The position numbers and the translations under genes are program-made. A stretch of DNA of 34,485 nucleotides from positions 1 to 34,485 of the forward strand of contig CAMCFJ010000029.1 in assembly GCA_945874105.1 (NCBI GenBank), read 5' to 3'. The notes beneath the pieces are model-generated. The model made no database searches. It saw only the letters and a program-made list of their open reading frames with translations, and was not told where the DNA came from. Position 1 is the first letter of the stretch; the number at the start of each line of letters is the position of its first letter. The stretch comes from Candidatus Nitrotoga sp. CP45 (GTDB taxonomy: Bacteria; Pseudomonadota; Gammaproteobacteria; Burkholderiales; Gallionellaceae). Of the stretch, positions 7,881 through 17,300 are shown piece by piece.

Positions 7881-8180
7881 TTAGTTCGACTTAGGGTAGT
7901 GGTAATAGATAATATTCAGATGTTGCGCAACATCTTTAATTTCTTCATTGGTCCACCCAAGCTTTGAAATTCCCTGCCAGCGACGCACTTCTGATTTTAG
8001 ACTTGCCCAGTTAGTAACGAGTTTCTTTTCCCGCCAATGAACTTGGGTATTGTGGCAGGCGATGCAATGCGTTGAGTACAACAACTCACCGCGTGCAGCG
8101 TTGTGTATTATTAACGCTTCGGCATTAGCGAAATTTCCGAAATAAACGAACAGCACGGCGAGTATAAATCTTCCAAACAT
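7881..8180 (-). CDS. small exported c-type cytochrome (monoheme)
   Basis: The chosen ATG at 8180 is preceded by GGGAG and gives a 99-residue precursor. An upstream ATG at 8243 would put extra residues before the signal peptide. The N-terminus MFGRFILAVLFVYFGNFANA looks like a signal peptide with cleavage after ANA. One heme-binding motif follows (CIACH, in LLYSTHCIACHNTQVHWREK). The C-terminal half, with VRRWQGISKLGWTNEEIKDV and HYHYP-like ending YYHYPKSN, resembles a small periplasmic electron carrier family common in betaproteobacteria. The redox partner cannot be read from context. It is transcribed away from the phosphoketolase gene. Confidence 0.8.
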   Translation of the reverse strand: MFGRFILAVLFVYFGNFANAEALIIHNAARGELLYSTHCIACHNTQVHWREKKLVTNWASLKSEVRRWQGISKLGWTNEEIKDVAQHLNIIYYHYPKSN

Positions 8181-8470
8181 GTCGATCTCCCAGTGAATGT
8201 TACTGGGGTAAAGTATATACCCCGACACAGGGCTTTGTCGCATTCGCTAATGTCCCTGTCCAATGATTTTACGATGTGGCGGCTAGTAAGTCGATAAGTG
8301 AGAGCAAGATAACCATGAAAGGAACCAGATTTCAGAATTACATTGTTCTGGTGTATATCTGTTAGTACAAGGCATACGCGCTAAATTTCATAATTGCTTA
8401 ATATTCGGTCGGTAGACTTTGTGGGTATATTGGCAATCATAGTTAAACGAACGACATTAAGGCAAACGAA

Positions 8471-10831
8471 ATGCTGCCATCTGCCAGCGCTTTGACACCA
8501 GACGAACTCCATCGGATTGACGCCTATTGGCGCGCCGCCAACTATCTTTCCGTCGGGCAGATTTATCTGCTGGACAATCCGCTGTTGAAAGTGCCGCTGG
8601 AATCGGCGCACATCAAGCGGCGCCTGCTGGGTCACTGGGGCACCACACCGGGTCTCAACTTTATCTACGTGCATATGAACAGGGTTATCAGAAAGCATGA
8701 TCTCAACATGTTTTTTGTCGCTGGCCCGGGCCACGGCGGCCCGGCTGTGGTGGCCAATACGTACCTCGAAGGAACATATAGCGAACTGTATTCCGGTATT
8801 TCCCGGGACGAGGAGGGCATGCGGCGGCTGTTCCGGCAATTCTCTTTTCCGGGCGGGATACCAAGCCATGCCGCACCGGAGACTCCCGGTTCCATTAACG
8901 AAGGTGGCGAGTTGGGCTATGCGCTGTTTCACGCGTATGGCGCGGTGTTTGACAATCCCGATCTTATCGCCTGCTGCGTGGTTGGGGATGGAGAAGCGGA
9001 GACCGGGCCGCTGGCCACATCCTGGCATTCCAACAAGTTTCTCAACCCGCGCACGGACGGAGCTGTATTGCCCATCTTGCATCTCAACGGCTACAAAATC
9101 GCCAGTCCGACCATACTTGCTCGCATCAGTCGGGAAGAGCTGGCGAGTCTGTTCGTGGGCTATGGCCACAAGCCGTATTTCGTGGAAGGTGACGAGCCTG
9201 AAGCCATGCACACGCTGATGGCCGCTACTGTCGATACGGTGATCGCCGAGATTCGCGACATCCAACGCAAGGCGCGCGAAGGCAGTCTAGTGGATCGTCC
9301 ACTGTGGCCTATGATTGTATTGTGTAGCCCCAAGGGATGGACCGGTCCGAAAGAAGTGGACGGAAAGAAAACCGAAGGCTACTGGCGCTCGCATCAGGTG
9401 CCATTCGGTGGCATGGAGAAGCCGGAGCATGTGCGGCTGCTGGAATGCTGGATGAAATCCTACCGGCCAGAAGAGTTGTTCGATGACAATGGCACGCTCA
9501 AGCCCGAGCTGGCGGCGCTCGCACCAATTGGTGAGCGCCGCATGGGCGCCAATCCCCATGCCAACGGCGGTGTGCTGCTACGCGACCTGCGTCTGCCGGA
9601 CTTTCGTGACTACACAGTGGCGGTGGATTCACCCGGCGGCAGTGTCGCTGAATCCACTCGGGTAATGGGAAACTTTCTGCGCGATGTGATGCAGAAGAAC
9701 CGCGACAATTTTCGAGTTTTTGGTCCGGACGAGACCGCTTCCAATCGGCTGGGTGCGCTGTTCGAAGTGACGGATCGCGCCTGGATGGCGCTGCGCTATG
9801 ACTTCGACGATCATCTTGCGCCCGATGGTCGGGTGATGGAAATGCTATCCGAACACGCCTGCCAAGGCTGGCTGGAAGGTTACCTGCTCACCGGCCGCCA
9901 TGGACTGTTCTCGTGCTATGAAGCCTTCATCCACATCGTGGACTCGATGTTCAACCAGCATGCCAAATGGCTAAAGGTGTGTCGCGAGATCCCCTGGCGC
10001 CGTCCCATTGCCTCGCTAAATATCCTGCTCACCTCGCACGTCTGGCAACAGGATCACAACGGCTTTTCGCATCAGGATCCCGGCTTTATCGACCATGTGG
10101 TGAACAAGAAGGCCGATATCATCCGCGTATATCTGCCACCGGATGCCAACACGCTGCTCTGTGTTGCCGACCAGTGCCTGCGCAGCCGCAATCTGATAAA
10201 TGTCATCGTCGCCGGCAAACAGCCCGCGCAGCAATGGCTGGACATGAACGCCGCCATCAACCATACCAGCGCAGGCATTGGACTGTGGGAATGGGCGTGT
10301 AACGACCAGGACGACGAGCCGGATGTGGTTCTGGCAGCAGCGGGCGATGTGCCCACACTGGAAATGCTGGCGGCCATAGATATCTTGCGCCAGCTCACGC
10401 CCGAGCTGAAAATCCGCTTCATCAACGTGGTCGACCTGATGACCCTGCAACCGCAGGAGGAACACCCGCATGGCTTGTCCGGCAAGGAATTCGATTCCCT
10501 GTTCACCACTAGCAAGCCGATCATTTTCGCTTACCACGGCTATCCGTGGCTGATTCATCGTCTTACCTATCGTCGCACTAACCACGGCAATCTCCACGTG
10601 CGTGGCTATAAGGAGGAGGGCACCACCACCACGGCGTTTGATATGGTGGTGCTCAATACCCTTGACCGTTTTCATCTGGTGATGGATGTGGCAAACAGGG
10701 TGCCGAAGTTGCAGGCGCAAGCGGCACACATCAAACAGCGCATGCGCGACAAGCTTAACGAGCACACGCAATACATTCACCAGTTCGGCGAAGACATGCC
10801 CGAAATACGCGACTGGAACTGGCCGCAATGA
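8471..10831 (+). CDS. xfp: phosphoketolase (xylulose-5-phosphate / fructose-6-phosphate)
   Basis: This thiamine-diphosphate enzyme splits xylulose 5-phosphate (and often fructose 6-phosphate) with phosphate into acetyl phosphate and an aldose phosphate. The 786-residue length is standard. Recognisable segments are the N-terminal [28 protein letters not shown], the ThDP/phosphate region [29 protein letters not shown], the ThDP-Mg motif [20 protein letters not shown], and [12 protein letters not shown]-like [20 protein letters not shown] lies before the ATG. The next gene, ackA, overlaps by 4 nt, so the products act in sequence. Substrate range cannot be decided from sequence. A long minus-strand frame inside the gene is treated as a shadow. 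Confidence 0.96.
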   Translation: MLPSASALTPDELHRIDAYWRAANYLSVGQIYLLDNPLLKVPLESAHIKRRLLGHWGTTPGLNFIYVHMNRVIRKHDLNMFFVAGPGHGGPAVVANTYLEGTYSELYSGISRDEEGMRRLFRQFSFPGGIPSHAAPETPGSINEGGELGYALFHAYGAVFDNPDLIACCVVGDGEAETGPLATSWHSNKFLNPRTDGAVLPILHLNGYKIASPTILARISREELASLFVGYGHKPYFVEGDEPEAMHTLMAATVDTVIAEIRDIQRKAREGSLVDRPLWPMIVLCSPKGWTGPKEVDGKKTEGYWRSHQVPFGGMEKPEHVRLLECWMKSYRPEELFDDNGTLKPELAALAPIGERRMGANPHANGGVLLRDLRLPDFRDYTVAVDSPGGSVAESTRVMGNFLRDVMQKNRDNFRVFGPDETASNRLGALFEVTDRAWMALRYDFDDHLAPDGRVMEMLSEHACQGWLEGYLLTGRHGLFSCYEAFIHIVDSMFNQHAKWLKVCREIPWRRPIASLNILLTSHVWQQDHNGFSHQDPGFIDHVVNKKADIIRVYLPPDANTLLCVADQCLRSRNLINVIVAGKQPAQQWLDMNAAINHTSAGIGLWEWACNDQDDEPDVVLAAAGDVPTLEMLAAIDILRQLTPELKIRFINVVDLMTLQPQEEHPHGLSGKEFDSLFTTSKPIIFAYHGYPWLIHRLTYRRTNHGNLHVRGYKEEGTTTTAFDMVVLNTLDRFHLVMDVANRVPKLQAQAAHIKQRMRDKLNEHTQYIHQFGEDMPEIRDWNWPQ

Positions 10832-11943
10832 GTCTTGCCATTCTCACCCTCAACAGCGGTTCATCCAGCCTCAAGGCAAGCTTGTTCCGCGCCGACGGCA
10901 CGCGTCGCGACTGGCGCTACGGCCATATCGGCCAAGGCTTCCCGCACAACCACGCTGAAGCATTCGATGCGCTGCTGAAGGATCTTGGCGGGGAAGTGCC
11001 GGATGCAGTCGGCCATCGTTTCGTACATGGCGGCGACGTGGTGGATTCAGCACGACTCCTGGATGCGACAGAGATCAAACGGCTGGATGGCATTGCTCAT
11101 CTTGCACCGCTGCACATGCCCGGCAACCTGCTCGGGGTGGAGTTGTGCCGGGCGCGATTAGACGTGCCGCAAGTCGCCTGTTTCGATACCGCGTTTCATC
11201 ACACTATGCCGGAGCTGGCGCGGCGCTTGCCGATCCCGAGTGATCTTGGCATACGGCGCTATGGTTTTCACGGCCTCAATTATGCATACATCGCTTCCAG
11301 ACTGCCGTCACTGCTGGGAGATATTGCTCAGGGCCGCATCGTGGTTGCGCACTTGGGTGCGGGAGCCAGTCTGTGTTTGATGGAAGGGCTGAAGTCGATC
11401 GATACCACCATGGGCTACACGGCGGCTGGCGGCATCCCGATGGGCACGCGCAGTGGCGATCTTGATCCGGGCGTGATGCTGGAGCTGGCAAAGCATTACG
11501 ATAGCGAAGCGTTAAGCGATCTGGTCTATCACCGCATGGGGCTGCTCGCGTTGTCTGCCGGAGAGAGCAGTGAAATGCATCGCTTACTCGAGAGCCACAG
11601 CGAGGACGCCTGTTTTGCGGTGAGTTACTTTTGCTGCCAGGTGCGCGCCGCCCTCGGTGCATTTGCCGCCAAGGCTGGCGGCATTGACGCGCTGGTGTTC
11701 AGCGGCGGCATCGGCGAACACGCGCCGCAGATACGAGAAACCATTTGCGAGCCACTTGGCTTTCTCGGCTTGGCCTTGGACGCCGAAGCCAACCAGTCCA
11801 ACACTACCTGGATCAGCGCAGCCGGTTCCAAGCCCGTGCTACGCATCGCTGCTGACGAAGAAGATGTCATCCGTGGCCTGGTTCAAGACTTGTTGGATGG
11901 CCTGTCATTGCCGCTGCCTGTTGATACATCAGGCAAACAATGA
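10828..11943 (+). CDS. ackA: acetate kinase
   Basis: This enzyme transfers phosphate from acetyl phosphate to ADP, giving acetate and ATP, and reverses under other conditions. The 371-residue ASKHA-fold protein starts with the conserved [15 protein letters not shown] and has VGHRFVHGG, the [10 protein letters not shown] segment, [41 protein letters not shown] and the C-terminal [14 protein letters not shown]. It is somewhat shorter than the usual 390-400 residues. The ATGA overlap with xfp indicates coupled translation and a phosphoketolase-to-acetate ATP route. Its stop codon sits at the edge of repeat copy B, so the insertion just missed the reading frame. Confidence 0.96.
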   Translation: MSLAILTLNSGSSSLKASLFRADGTRRDWRYGHIGQGFPHNHAEAFDALLKDLGGEVPDAVGHRFVHGGDVVDSARLLDATEIKRLDGIAHLAPLHMPGNLLGVELCRARLDVPQVACFDTAFHHTMPELARRLPIPSDLGIRRYGFHGLNYAYIASRLPSLLGDIAQGRIVVAHLGAGASLCLMEGLKSIDTTMGYTAAGGIPMGTRSGDLDPGVMLELAKHYDSEALSDLVYHRMGLLALSAGESSEMHRLLESHSEDACFAVSYFCCQVRAALGAFAAKAGGIDALVFSGGIGEHAPQIRETICEPLGFLGLALDAEANQSNTTWISAAGSKPVLRIAADEEDVIRGLVQDLLDGLSLPLPVDTSGKQ

Positions 11944-11947
11944 ATAT

Positions 11948-12105
11948 GGATAATCCATTAGAAAATTTAACCAGCCTCCCCTTTTGTAAAAGGGAGACTG
12001 AGGGGGATTTTGTGTCCCCGCAACGCTCAAATCCCCCCTAGCCCCCCTTTTTCAAAGGGGGGATGCATCGTCATCGCGCGAATCAGGTCCAATGGAATAT
12101 CTGGG
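11948..12105 (+). repeat. MITE-like repeat, full copy B (inverted relative to copy A)
   Basis: The reverse complement aligns end to end with 2293-2451, including both hairpins and the GCAACGCTCAAATCCCCC core. The terminal sequences GGATAATCCATTAG (left) and CCAATGGAATATC (right) are imperfect inverted repeats. A 12-nt sequence, ATGAATATGGAT, occurs on both sides (11940-11951 and 12106-12117) and looks like a target duplication, although its last bases overlap the terminal repeat. The left duplicate contains the ackA stop codon. The hairpins may act as a terminator for xfp-ackA. Confidence 0.85.
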
Positions 12106-12340
12106 ATGAATATGGATTCCACTCGCTCATTCGCCAATTTTCGCAATCCCCTGATGTTGTTGTTCGGCAGTGGCATCTCCGCGCTAACCAGCGACAGCAT
12201 TTTCGGCCAAAAAAAGCTGTCGGCATAGAGTGAAGACAGTGATGTTTAGATGTGACCTAAAGAAATAAGTGTTTTGACCGAAGAAGTAACATACCACCTA
12301 TACACACAGTAATTTCACCTAAGAATTTAGGAGTTCATCA
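12106..12340 (+). promoter_or_regulatory. upstream region of the porin gene
   Basis: No gene is supported here; a 40-codon frame starting at 12107 lacks a clear ribosome-binding site and resembles nothing known to me. Together with repeat copy B it makes up the 397-bp space between ackA and the porin. A weak sigma-70-type promoter candidate is TTGACC at 12274-12279 with TATACA at 12299-12304 (19-nt spacer). Close to the start, CCTAA-GAAT-TTAGG (12318-12331) can form a small hairpin that covers part of the ribosome-binding site TTAGGAG. Confidence 0.3.
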
Positions 12341-13681
12341 ATGTTGCCTGCACTCTCTAAAAGCGGGTCACTCGCTAGCGTCGTCGCCTTGCTTGCACTA
12401 CTCACTTCGCCTGCAATGGCTGCAGATACAGCCGAATCTGCGCGTATTCGCGATCTTGAGCAGAAATTGGAACACAGCATGAAAATGATCGAGAATCTGG
12501 CGAGCAAGGTTCAGCAGTTGGAGCAGGCAAAAACAACACCTGTCGCGGTAGCAGCAGTTGCTTCCTCTCAAGATGCTCGTATTGATGATTTGCAAAAACA
12601 GGTTTCAGATATTACTTCTGCCAGAAGTCGTGCGAGTGATGATGGCTTGCCAATACATGGCTTTACCGATGTGGGCGCGGGTCGCAGCACACAGGATAAT
12701 GCGGTTTACGGCAAGGGCGCGAAGGGTTTTGCGGTCGGCAACTTTGATCTTTATTTAACGCCGCAGTTTGGGGATCGCGTCAAAGCATTGGTCGAGCTTA
12801 ACTTTGAAATCGGTACTCCTGATTCGCTTGCGACTCCCCAGGCGTCTGGGGTTGGCGTCGACCTCGAACGATTACAGCTAGGTTATACATTTGCTGATTC
12901 AGCAACAGGCTGGCTCGGACGTTTTCATACTCCTTACGGATATTGGAACAACGCGTTTCACCACGGCGCACAGATACAAACCGCTATCATGCGGCCACGT
13001 TTTCTCGACTTTGAAGATAAGGGCGGCATCCTTCCCGCTCATACCACTGGTGCCTGGTTGGCTGGTACTATTCCGCTGGTAGGTAACAAGCTGGGGTACG
13101 ACGTGTATGCAGGTAATGCCCCACAAATTATTGGTAGTACATTGGATATGAAGATGGCAGGCGATTTTTCGCATTCCACTAGTACCGGTTTCAATGTCTC
13201 GTTCATTCCGGGCGACATGCCTGATCTGAAAGTGGGTCTGCATGGCCTGCGTGGTCTGGTGCATGATGATGCGACTACACGGAATGTAACTCGTCTCAAT
13301 ATGTTTGGTGGATACGGTGTGTATAACAATGATTTATTGGAAGTATTGACTGAGTATTACTATTTCCGCAACGAAGATATTTCCGGGAGTACTGGAAAAC
13401 ATGGAAGTTCGGCCTGGTTCGCACAGGCCGGGTATAACCTTAGCGGGTTCACCCCTTATGTTCGTCAAGAAAAGACTACGCTTGATCAAACTGACAATTA
13501 CTTTGCGGGTCAAACCAGTGGTAGATCCTATCAGCGCTCAGTTTTGGGGATACGTTACGACTTGAACTTAAAAGCAGCCGTGAAGTTTGAAATAAATCAT
13601 ACCAAGCAGAATGATCTCGGCATCGGTGTTAGTGCAGATGGGTATAACGAATCCCGTGTTCAGTACGCAGTGCGATTCTAA
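12341..13681 (+). CDS. outer-membrane porin with N-terminal coiled coil
   Basis: The 446-residue product has a signal peptide (cleavage probably after SPAMA near residue 27). Next is a stretch of about 70 residues with heptad character and alanine-rich linkers (RIRDLEQKLEHSMKMIENLA, then ARIDDLQKQVSDI). The remainder has alternating beta-strand composition rich in G, Y, F and N and ends in YAVRF with a terminal phenylalanine, the usual signal for the BAM complex. This architecture fits trimeric porins anchored by a periplasmic coiled coil; the substrate is unknown. AGGAG precedes the ATG. A small phosphate-binding-protein-like gene follows after 13 nt, so the two are probably one operon and may serve uptake or sensing of an anion. 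Confidence 0.75.
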   Translation: MLPALSKSGSLASVVALLALLTSPAMAADTAESARIRDLEQKLEHSMKMIENLASKVQQLEQAKTTPVAVAAVASSQDARIDDLQKQVSDITSARSRASDDGLPIHGFTDVGAGRSTQDNAVYGKGAKGFAVGNFDLYLTPQFGDRVKALVELNFEIGTPDSLATPQASGVGVDLERLQLGYTFADSATGWLGRFHTPYGYWNNAFHHGAQIQTAIMRPRFLDFEDKGGILPAHTTGAWLAGTIPLVGNKLGYDVYAGNAPQIIGSTLDMKMAGDFSHSTSTGFNVSFIPGDMPDLKVGLHGLRGLVHDDATTRNVTRLNMFGGYGVYNNDLLEVLTEYYYFRNEDISGSTGKHGSSAWFAQAGYNLSGFTPYVRQEKTTLDQTDNYFAGQTSGRSYQRSVLGIRYDLNLKAAVKFEINHTKQNDLGIGVSADGYNESRVQYAVRF

Positions 13682-13694
13682 GGGGATCTTAAAT

Positions 13695-14087
13695 ATGAAA
13701 ATACTTAAAATTTCCTTTCTGACGTTGGCGTTGCTTTTCGCTTCTGTAGCCATTGCCGATGTGTTCGTTATTGCCAATTCGTCCGTGCAGTTAACCGGTG
13801 CTGAAGTTCGTGATGTGTTCGTTGGTGACAAGCAGTTGGCAGGCGCAGTCAAGCTCATTCCCGTTGATAATGCCAATGTGCAGTCTCAGTTTCTTGCAAA
13901 AGTGATGAAGGTGGATGTGGCAAAGTATGGCTCTATCTGGATCAAAAAATCCTTTCGTGATGGTTTAATTCCGCCAGCAATGAAATCAGGTGATGCCGAG
14001 GTGCTGGATTATGTCAAGAAAACAGTCGGTGCGGTCGGTTATGTAAGCAGTGCTCCTAGCGGGGTAACGGTCGTTCAAAAATTCTGA
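13695..14087 (+). CDS. small exported periplasmic-binding-protein-like polypeptide (PstS-like)
   Basis: This 130-residue protein starts with a signal peptide (MKILKISFLTLALLFASVAIA, then D). The body resembles the N-terminal lobe of phosphate-ABC-type binding proteins: VFVIANSSVQLTGAEVRDVF, then VGDKQLAGAVKLIPVDNA, and a C-terminal VKKTVGAVGYVSSAP. The last segment matches the GAIGYV motif of the PBP-like family. It is far shorter than true PstS (about 320 residues), and no permease or ATPase gene follows, so it is unlikely to be a transporter component on its own. The ATG at 13695 was chosen because it begins the signal peptide. It sits between the porin and a sensor kinase and may present a ligand to the latter (inference). 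Confidence 0.75.
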   Translation: MKILKISFLTLALLFASVAIADVFVIANSSVQLTGAEVRDVFVGDKQLAGAVKLIPVDNANVQSQFLAKVMKVDVAKYGSIWIKKSFRDGLIPPAMKSGDAEVLDYVKKTVGAVGYVSSAPSGVTVVQKF

Positions 14088-14100
14088 AATGAGGAGCCTT

Positions 14101-14313
14101 ATGAATTCGTCCTTTACAGAAATTAGCCCTGCTAAAACGCAACCTGTTGTTGCAGATTGGAACGGTGATTTTGATTCCAGTATTGTTGTCTATTTTTTAG
14201 ACAGTCCGTATCGGCCAGATTGCAGACTATTGATGGCAGCACATGACAAATGTTACATTTTTGTAAATCCTACCCCTGTATTCCGCATTATTCATAAAAA
14301 ATATGACCATTAA
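14101..14313 (+). CDS. possible small protein of 70 residues overlapping the kinase start
   Basis: The ATG at 14101 has a well-placed AGGAG. The frame continues to TAA 14311-14313, overlapping the start of the hybrid kinase (14303) by 11 nt. The kinase start itself has no ribosome-binding site, so translation of this frame could bring ribosomes to it. The sequence (MNSSFTEISPAKTQPVVADW, later YFLDSPYRPDCRLLMAAHDK) matches no family known to me and has no clear signal peptide or membrane segment. It may be a leader frame or a real small protein. Confidence 0.4.
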   Translation: MNSSFTEISPAKTQPVVADWNGDFDSSIVVYFLDSPYRPDCRLLMAAHDKCYIFVNPTPVFRIIHKKYDH

Positions 14314-17300
14314 ATCGCGCCTGATTCTATTCTTTTGTTTCATGGCACTCATATTGCTCGGAATAGAGTCGGTTGCCCTGTTTGGAATGAGCAAGTCGAA
14401 AGCCGCTCTTAAAACCGTATATGAGGACCGCATTATCGCGCTCGATCAGTTGAGGGATATTGAATCGTTGATATTGCAAAACCGACTTGCCATAGCGACT
14501 AGCCTGATAACGCCGACCCCCGTTTTTATTACCAAAAATACCGAAAATATCGACAAAAATAACGCGGAAATCGAAAGGATATGGGAGGCCTACATGGCTA
14601 CCTTTCTCACGCTCGAGGAACGGGTAATGGCAGCGAACGAGGAACGGATAATGGCGGCGAAATTTCTCGGTGACCTTGCAAAATTGGTAACCCAGGGCCT
14701 GAATCCAGCAATAGCCGCCTTACGGGCAAATGAAATTGAGAAGGCAAACCGAATCGTCGTGGAAGTTATCCGCCCCCTCTATCAAGCAGTTGGGGAAGGT
14801 ATCAAGGCACTTGGCAAGCTGCAATTGACTGTGGCAAAGCAAGAGTATGAAGACGCACAGAGTCGTTATGAGACGGTACGCAATATTGTAATCGTCACAG
14901 CTATCATTGGCTTGGGATTGGCTCTGTGGCTTTGCTTTCTGCTTGTACGAGCTATTTCCCGACCGTTGGAGGACATAGTGAGAATTGCCAAAGGCGTTGC
15001 CACCGGCAATCTGACGCAGCAAATTGAAGTCTGTTCGACAAATGAAATTGGCCAGTTGATGAAAGCCATGAAGGCAATACACGACAGCTTGGTGAAGGTA
15101 ATTGGCCAGGCACGTGACAGTGAAACGCGTACCCGTGCAGTGCTGGACAATGTGGATGAAGGCATCATTGCAATTAACGAAGGTGGCGTGATTGAAACCT
15201 TCAATCCGGCCGCAGAGCGGATTTTTGGATATGCAGGATCCGAGATTATTGGTAAAAATGTCAGTCTGCTGATGCAGGAGCCAAGTCAAGGTCAACGTGA
15301 TGGCTCTCTTGAACAACATCAGGAATTGGATAACCTCGTGATTTTGGGAGTGAACAGGGAAGTGGTGGGTGTGCGCAAGAACGGCACGCATTTTCCGCTG
15401 GAATGCAGGTTGAGTGAAGTCAGTATAAATTCAAAACGTTTTGTCATTGCTGCGACAAGAGATTTGACTGCACACAAGGAAGCTGAGAACGCACTGCTGT
15501 GTGCAAAAAGAGACGCCGAGCGGATTGCCGAAGAGTTTTCCAGGTATGTCTATGCAATTGACCAGTATGCCATCGTTTCCATCGCCGATGCCTCCGGGCG
15601 CATCATCGAGGCCAATGATAACTTTTGTAAAATCAGCGGGTACAGCCGCGGGGAGTTGCTTGGCCATGATCACCGTATCGTTAATTCCGGGACGCATCCT
15701 TGCACATTCTTTGTCGAGATGTGGGCTACCATTACCAGTGGTGATGTCTGGCATAATGAAGTTTGTAATCGCGCAAAGAGCGGCGAATTGTATTGGGTGG
15801 ATAGCGCTATCGTGCCAGTTAAAGATGAAAACGGGCAGATGGCTTGTTACATTTCAATCAGAACTGACATAACGAAACGCAAACAAGCCGAGCGTGAATT
15901 GATCCGATTAGGGCGTGCTCTCGACGAGTCGTCGAATGAAATTTATGTGTTCGATGCGCAGACGTTGCATTTCACCATGGTCAACGTCAGGGCGCAACGC
16001 AACCTCGATTACTCCATGGACGAACTCATGGGGTTGACAGTGCTAGACCTCGAACCCAATCTTATGCATGAAATATTTGAGCAGCGCATCGGCCCTCTGA
16101 GGCGTGAAGAGAAGGACGTTGTGACTTTCGAGGTTGAATATCAAAGGAAGGACAGGAGCCTCTACCCCATAGAGGTCAGCATGCACTTGTCAGCCAAGGA
16201 ATACCCGCCGGTCTTTGTCGCTATCGTCCAGGATATCACCGAGCGTAAAAATATCGAACGCATGAAAAGCGAGTTCATTTCTACCGTCAGCCATGAGTTG
16301 CGTACGCCGCTGACCTCGATCCGTGGTTCGCTTGGGCTTGTAGCCGGTGGGGTGGTGGGTGAATTGCCAGCGCAAGCAAAAATGCTGGTAGACATTGCGC
16401 ACAAAAACAGCGAGCGCTTGATTCTGCTAGTCAACGACATCCTCGATATGGAAAAAATAGAGGCCGGCAAGATGGAGCTTCATTTCAAACCGGTTGAGCT
16501 GATGCCTCTGTTGCATCAGGCGTTGGAAGCAAACTGCGCTTATGGTGAGCAGTTCAATGTGAGCTATGAATTGGAAAGCAATCTGCCGGGCATCATGGTG
16601 AACGTGGACGCCAATCGCTTGATGCAGGTTATGGCTAATCTGCTCTCCAATGCTGCCAAGTTCTCGTCCACCGGCAACAAGGTAACGGTGGCTGTTCTTG
16701 TCAGCGGCAACCGTGTTCGCGTGGAAGTGAAAGATCAGGGCAGCGGCATCTCCGAGCAATTCCGCAGCCAGATTTTCCAGAAATTCGCCCAAGGCGATTC
16801 CTCTGACACCCGCAAGAAAGGCGGCACCGGCTTGGGACTTTCCATTACTCAGGCGATTGTCGAGAAGATGGGCGGAAACATCGGTTTCAGTTCACAACCC
16901 AATGTTTTGACTACTTTCTTCATCGAATTCCCGATATGGGAAGAGACTGTCATTACCAGTTTTGGCAAGAATGAAGAAAAAGACAAGCGGATACTCATTT
17001 GTGAGGACGACCGCGACATCGCCGCGTTGCTGCGCTTGATGTTGGAACAAGATGGGCAGGTGGCTGATATCGCCTATGACACACAACAGGCAAAACAAAT
17101 GCTGGCACAGCGCAACTATGCGGCAATGACGCTTGACTTGGCGCTACCTGACCAGAACGGAATCACATTTATCCGTGAACTGCGCATGGATGAAAAAACC
17201 GCCAATTTGCCCATCGTAGTAGTTTCGGCCAGGGCGATTGAGGGCAGCCTGGAATTGAACAGTGAGGCATATTGTGTGATTGACTGGATCACCAAGCCGA

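Noticed and set aside
8381-9265. Long minus-strand open frame opposite the phosphoketolase gene
   Set aside because: The plus-strand frame is an unmistakable phosphoketolase; the opposite frame has no recognisable motif and arises from codon bias in GC-rich DNA.
10016-10828. Second long minus-strand frame opposite the phosphoketolase 3' half
   Set aside because: Same reason: its composition is that of a shadow frame and it has no ribosome-binding site or family match.
12107-12228. A 40-codon frame before the porin
   Set aside because: There is no ribosome-binding site and no recognisable sequence, and it begins inside the presumed target duplication.
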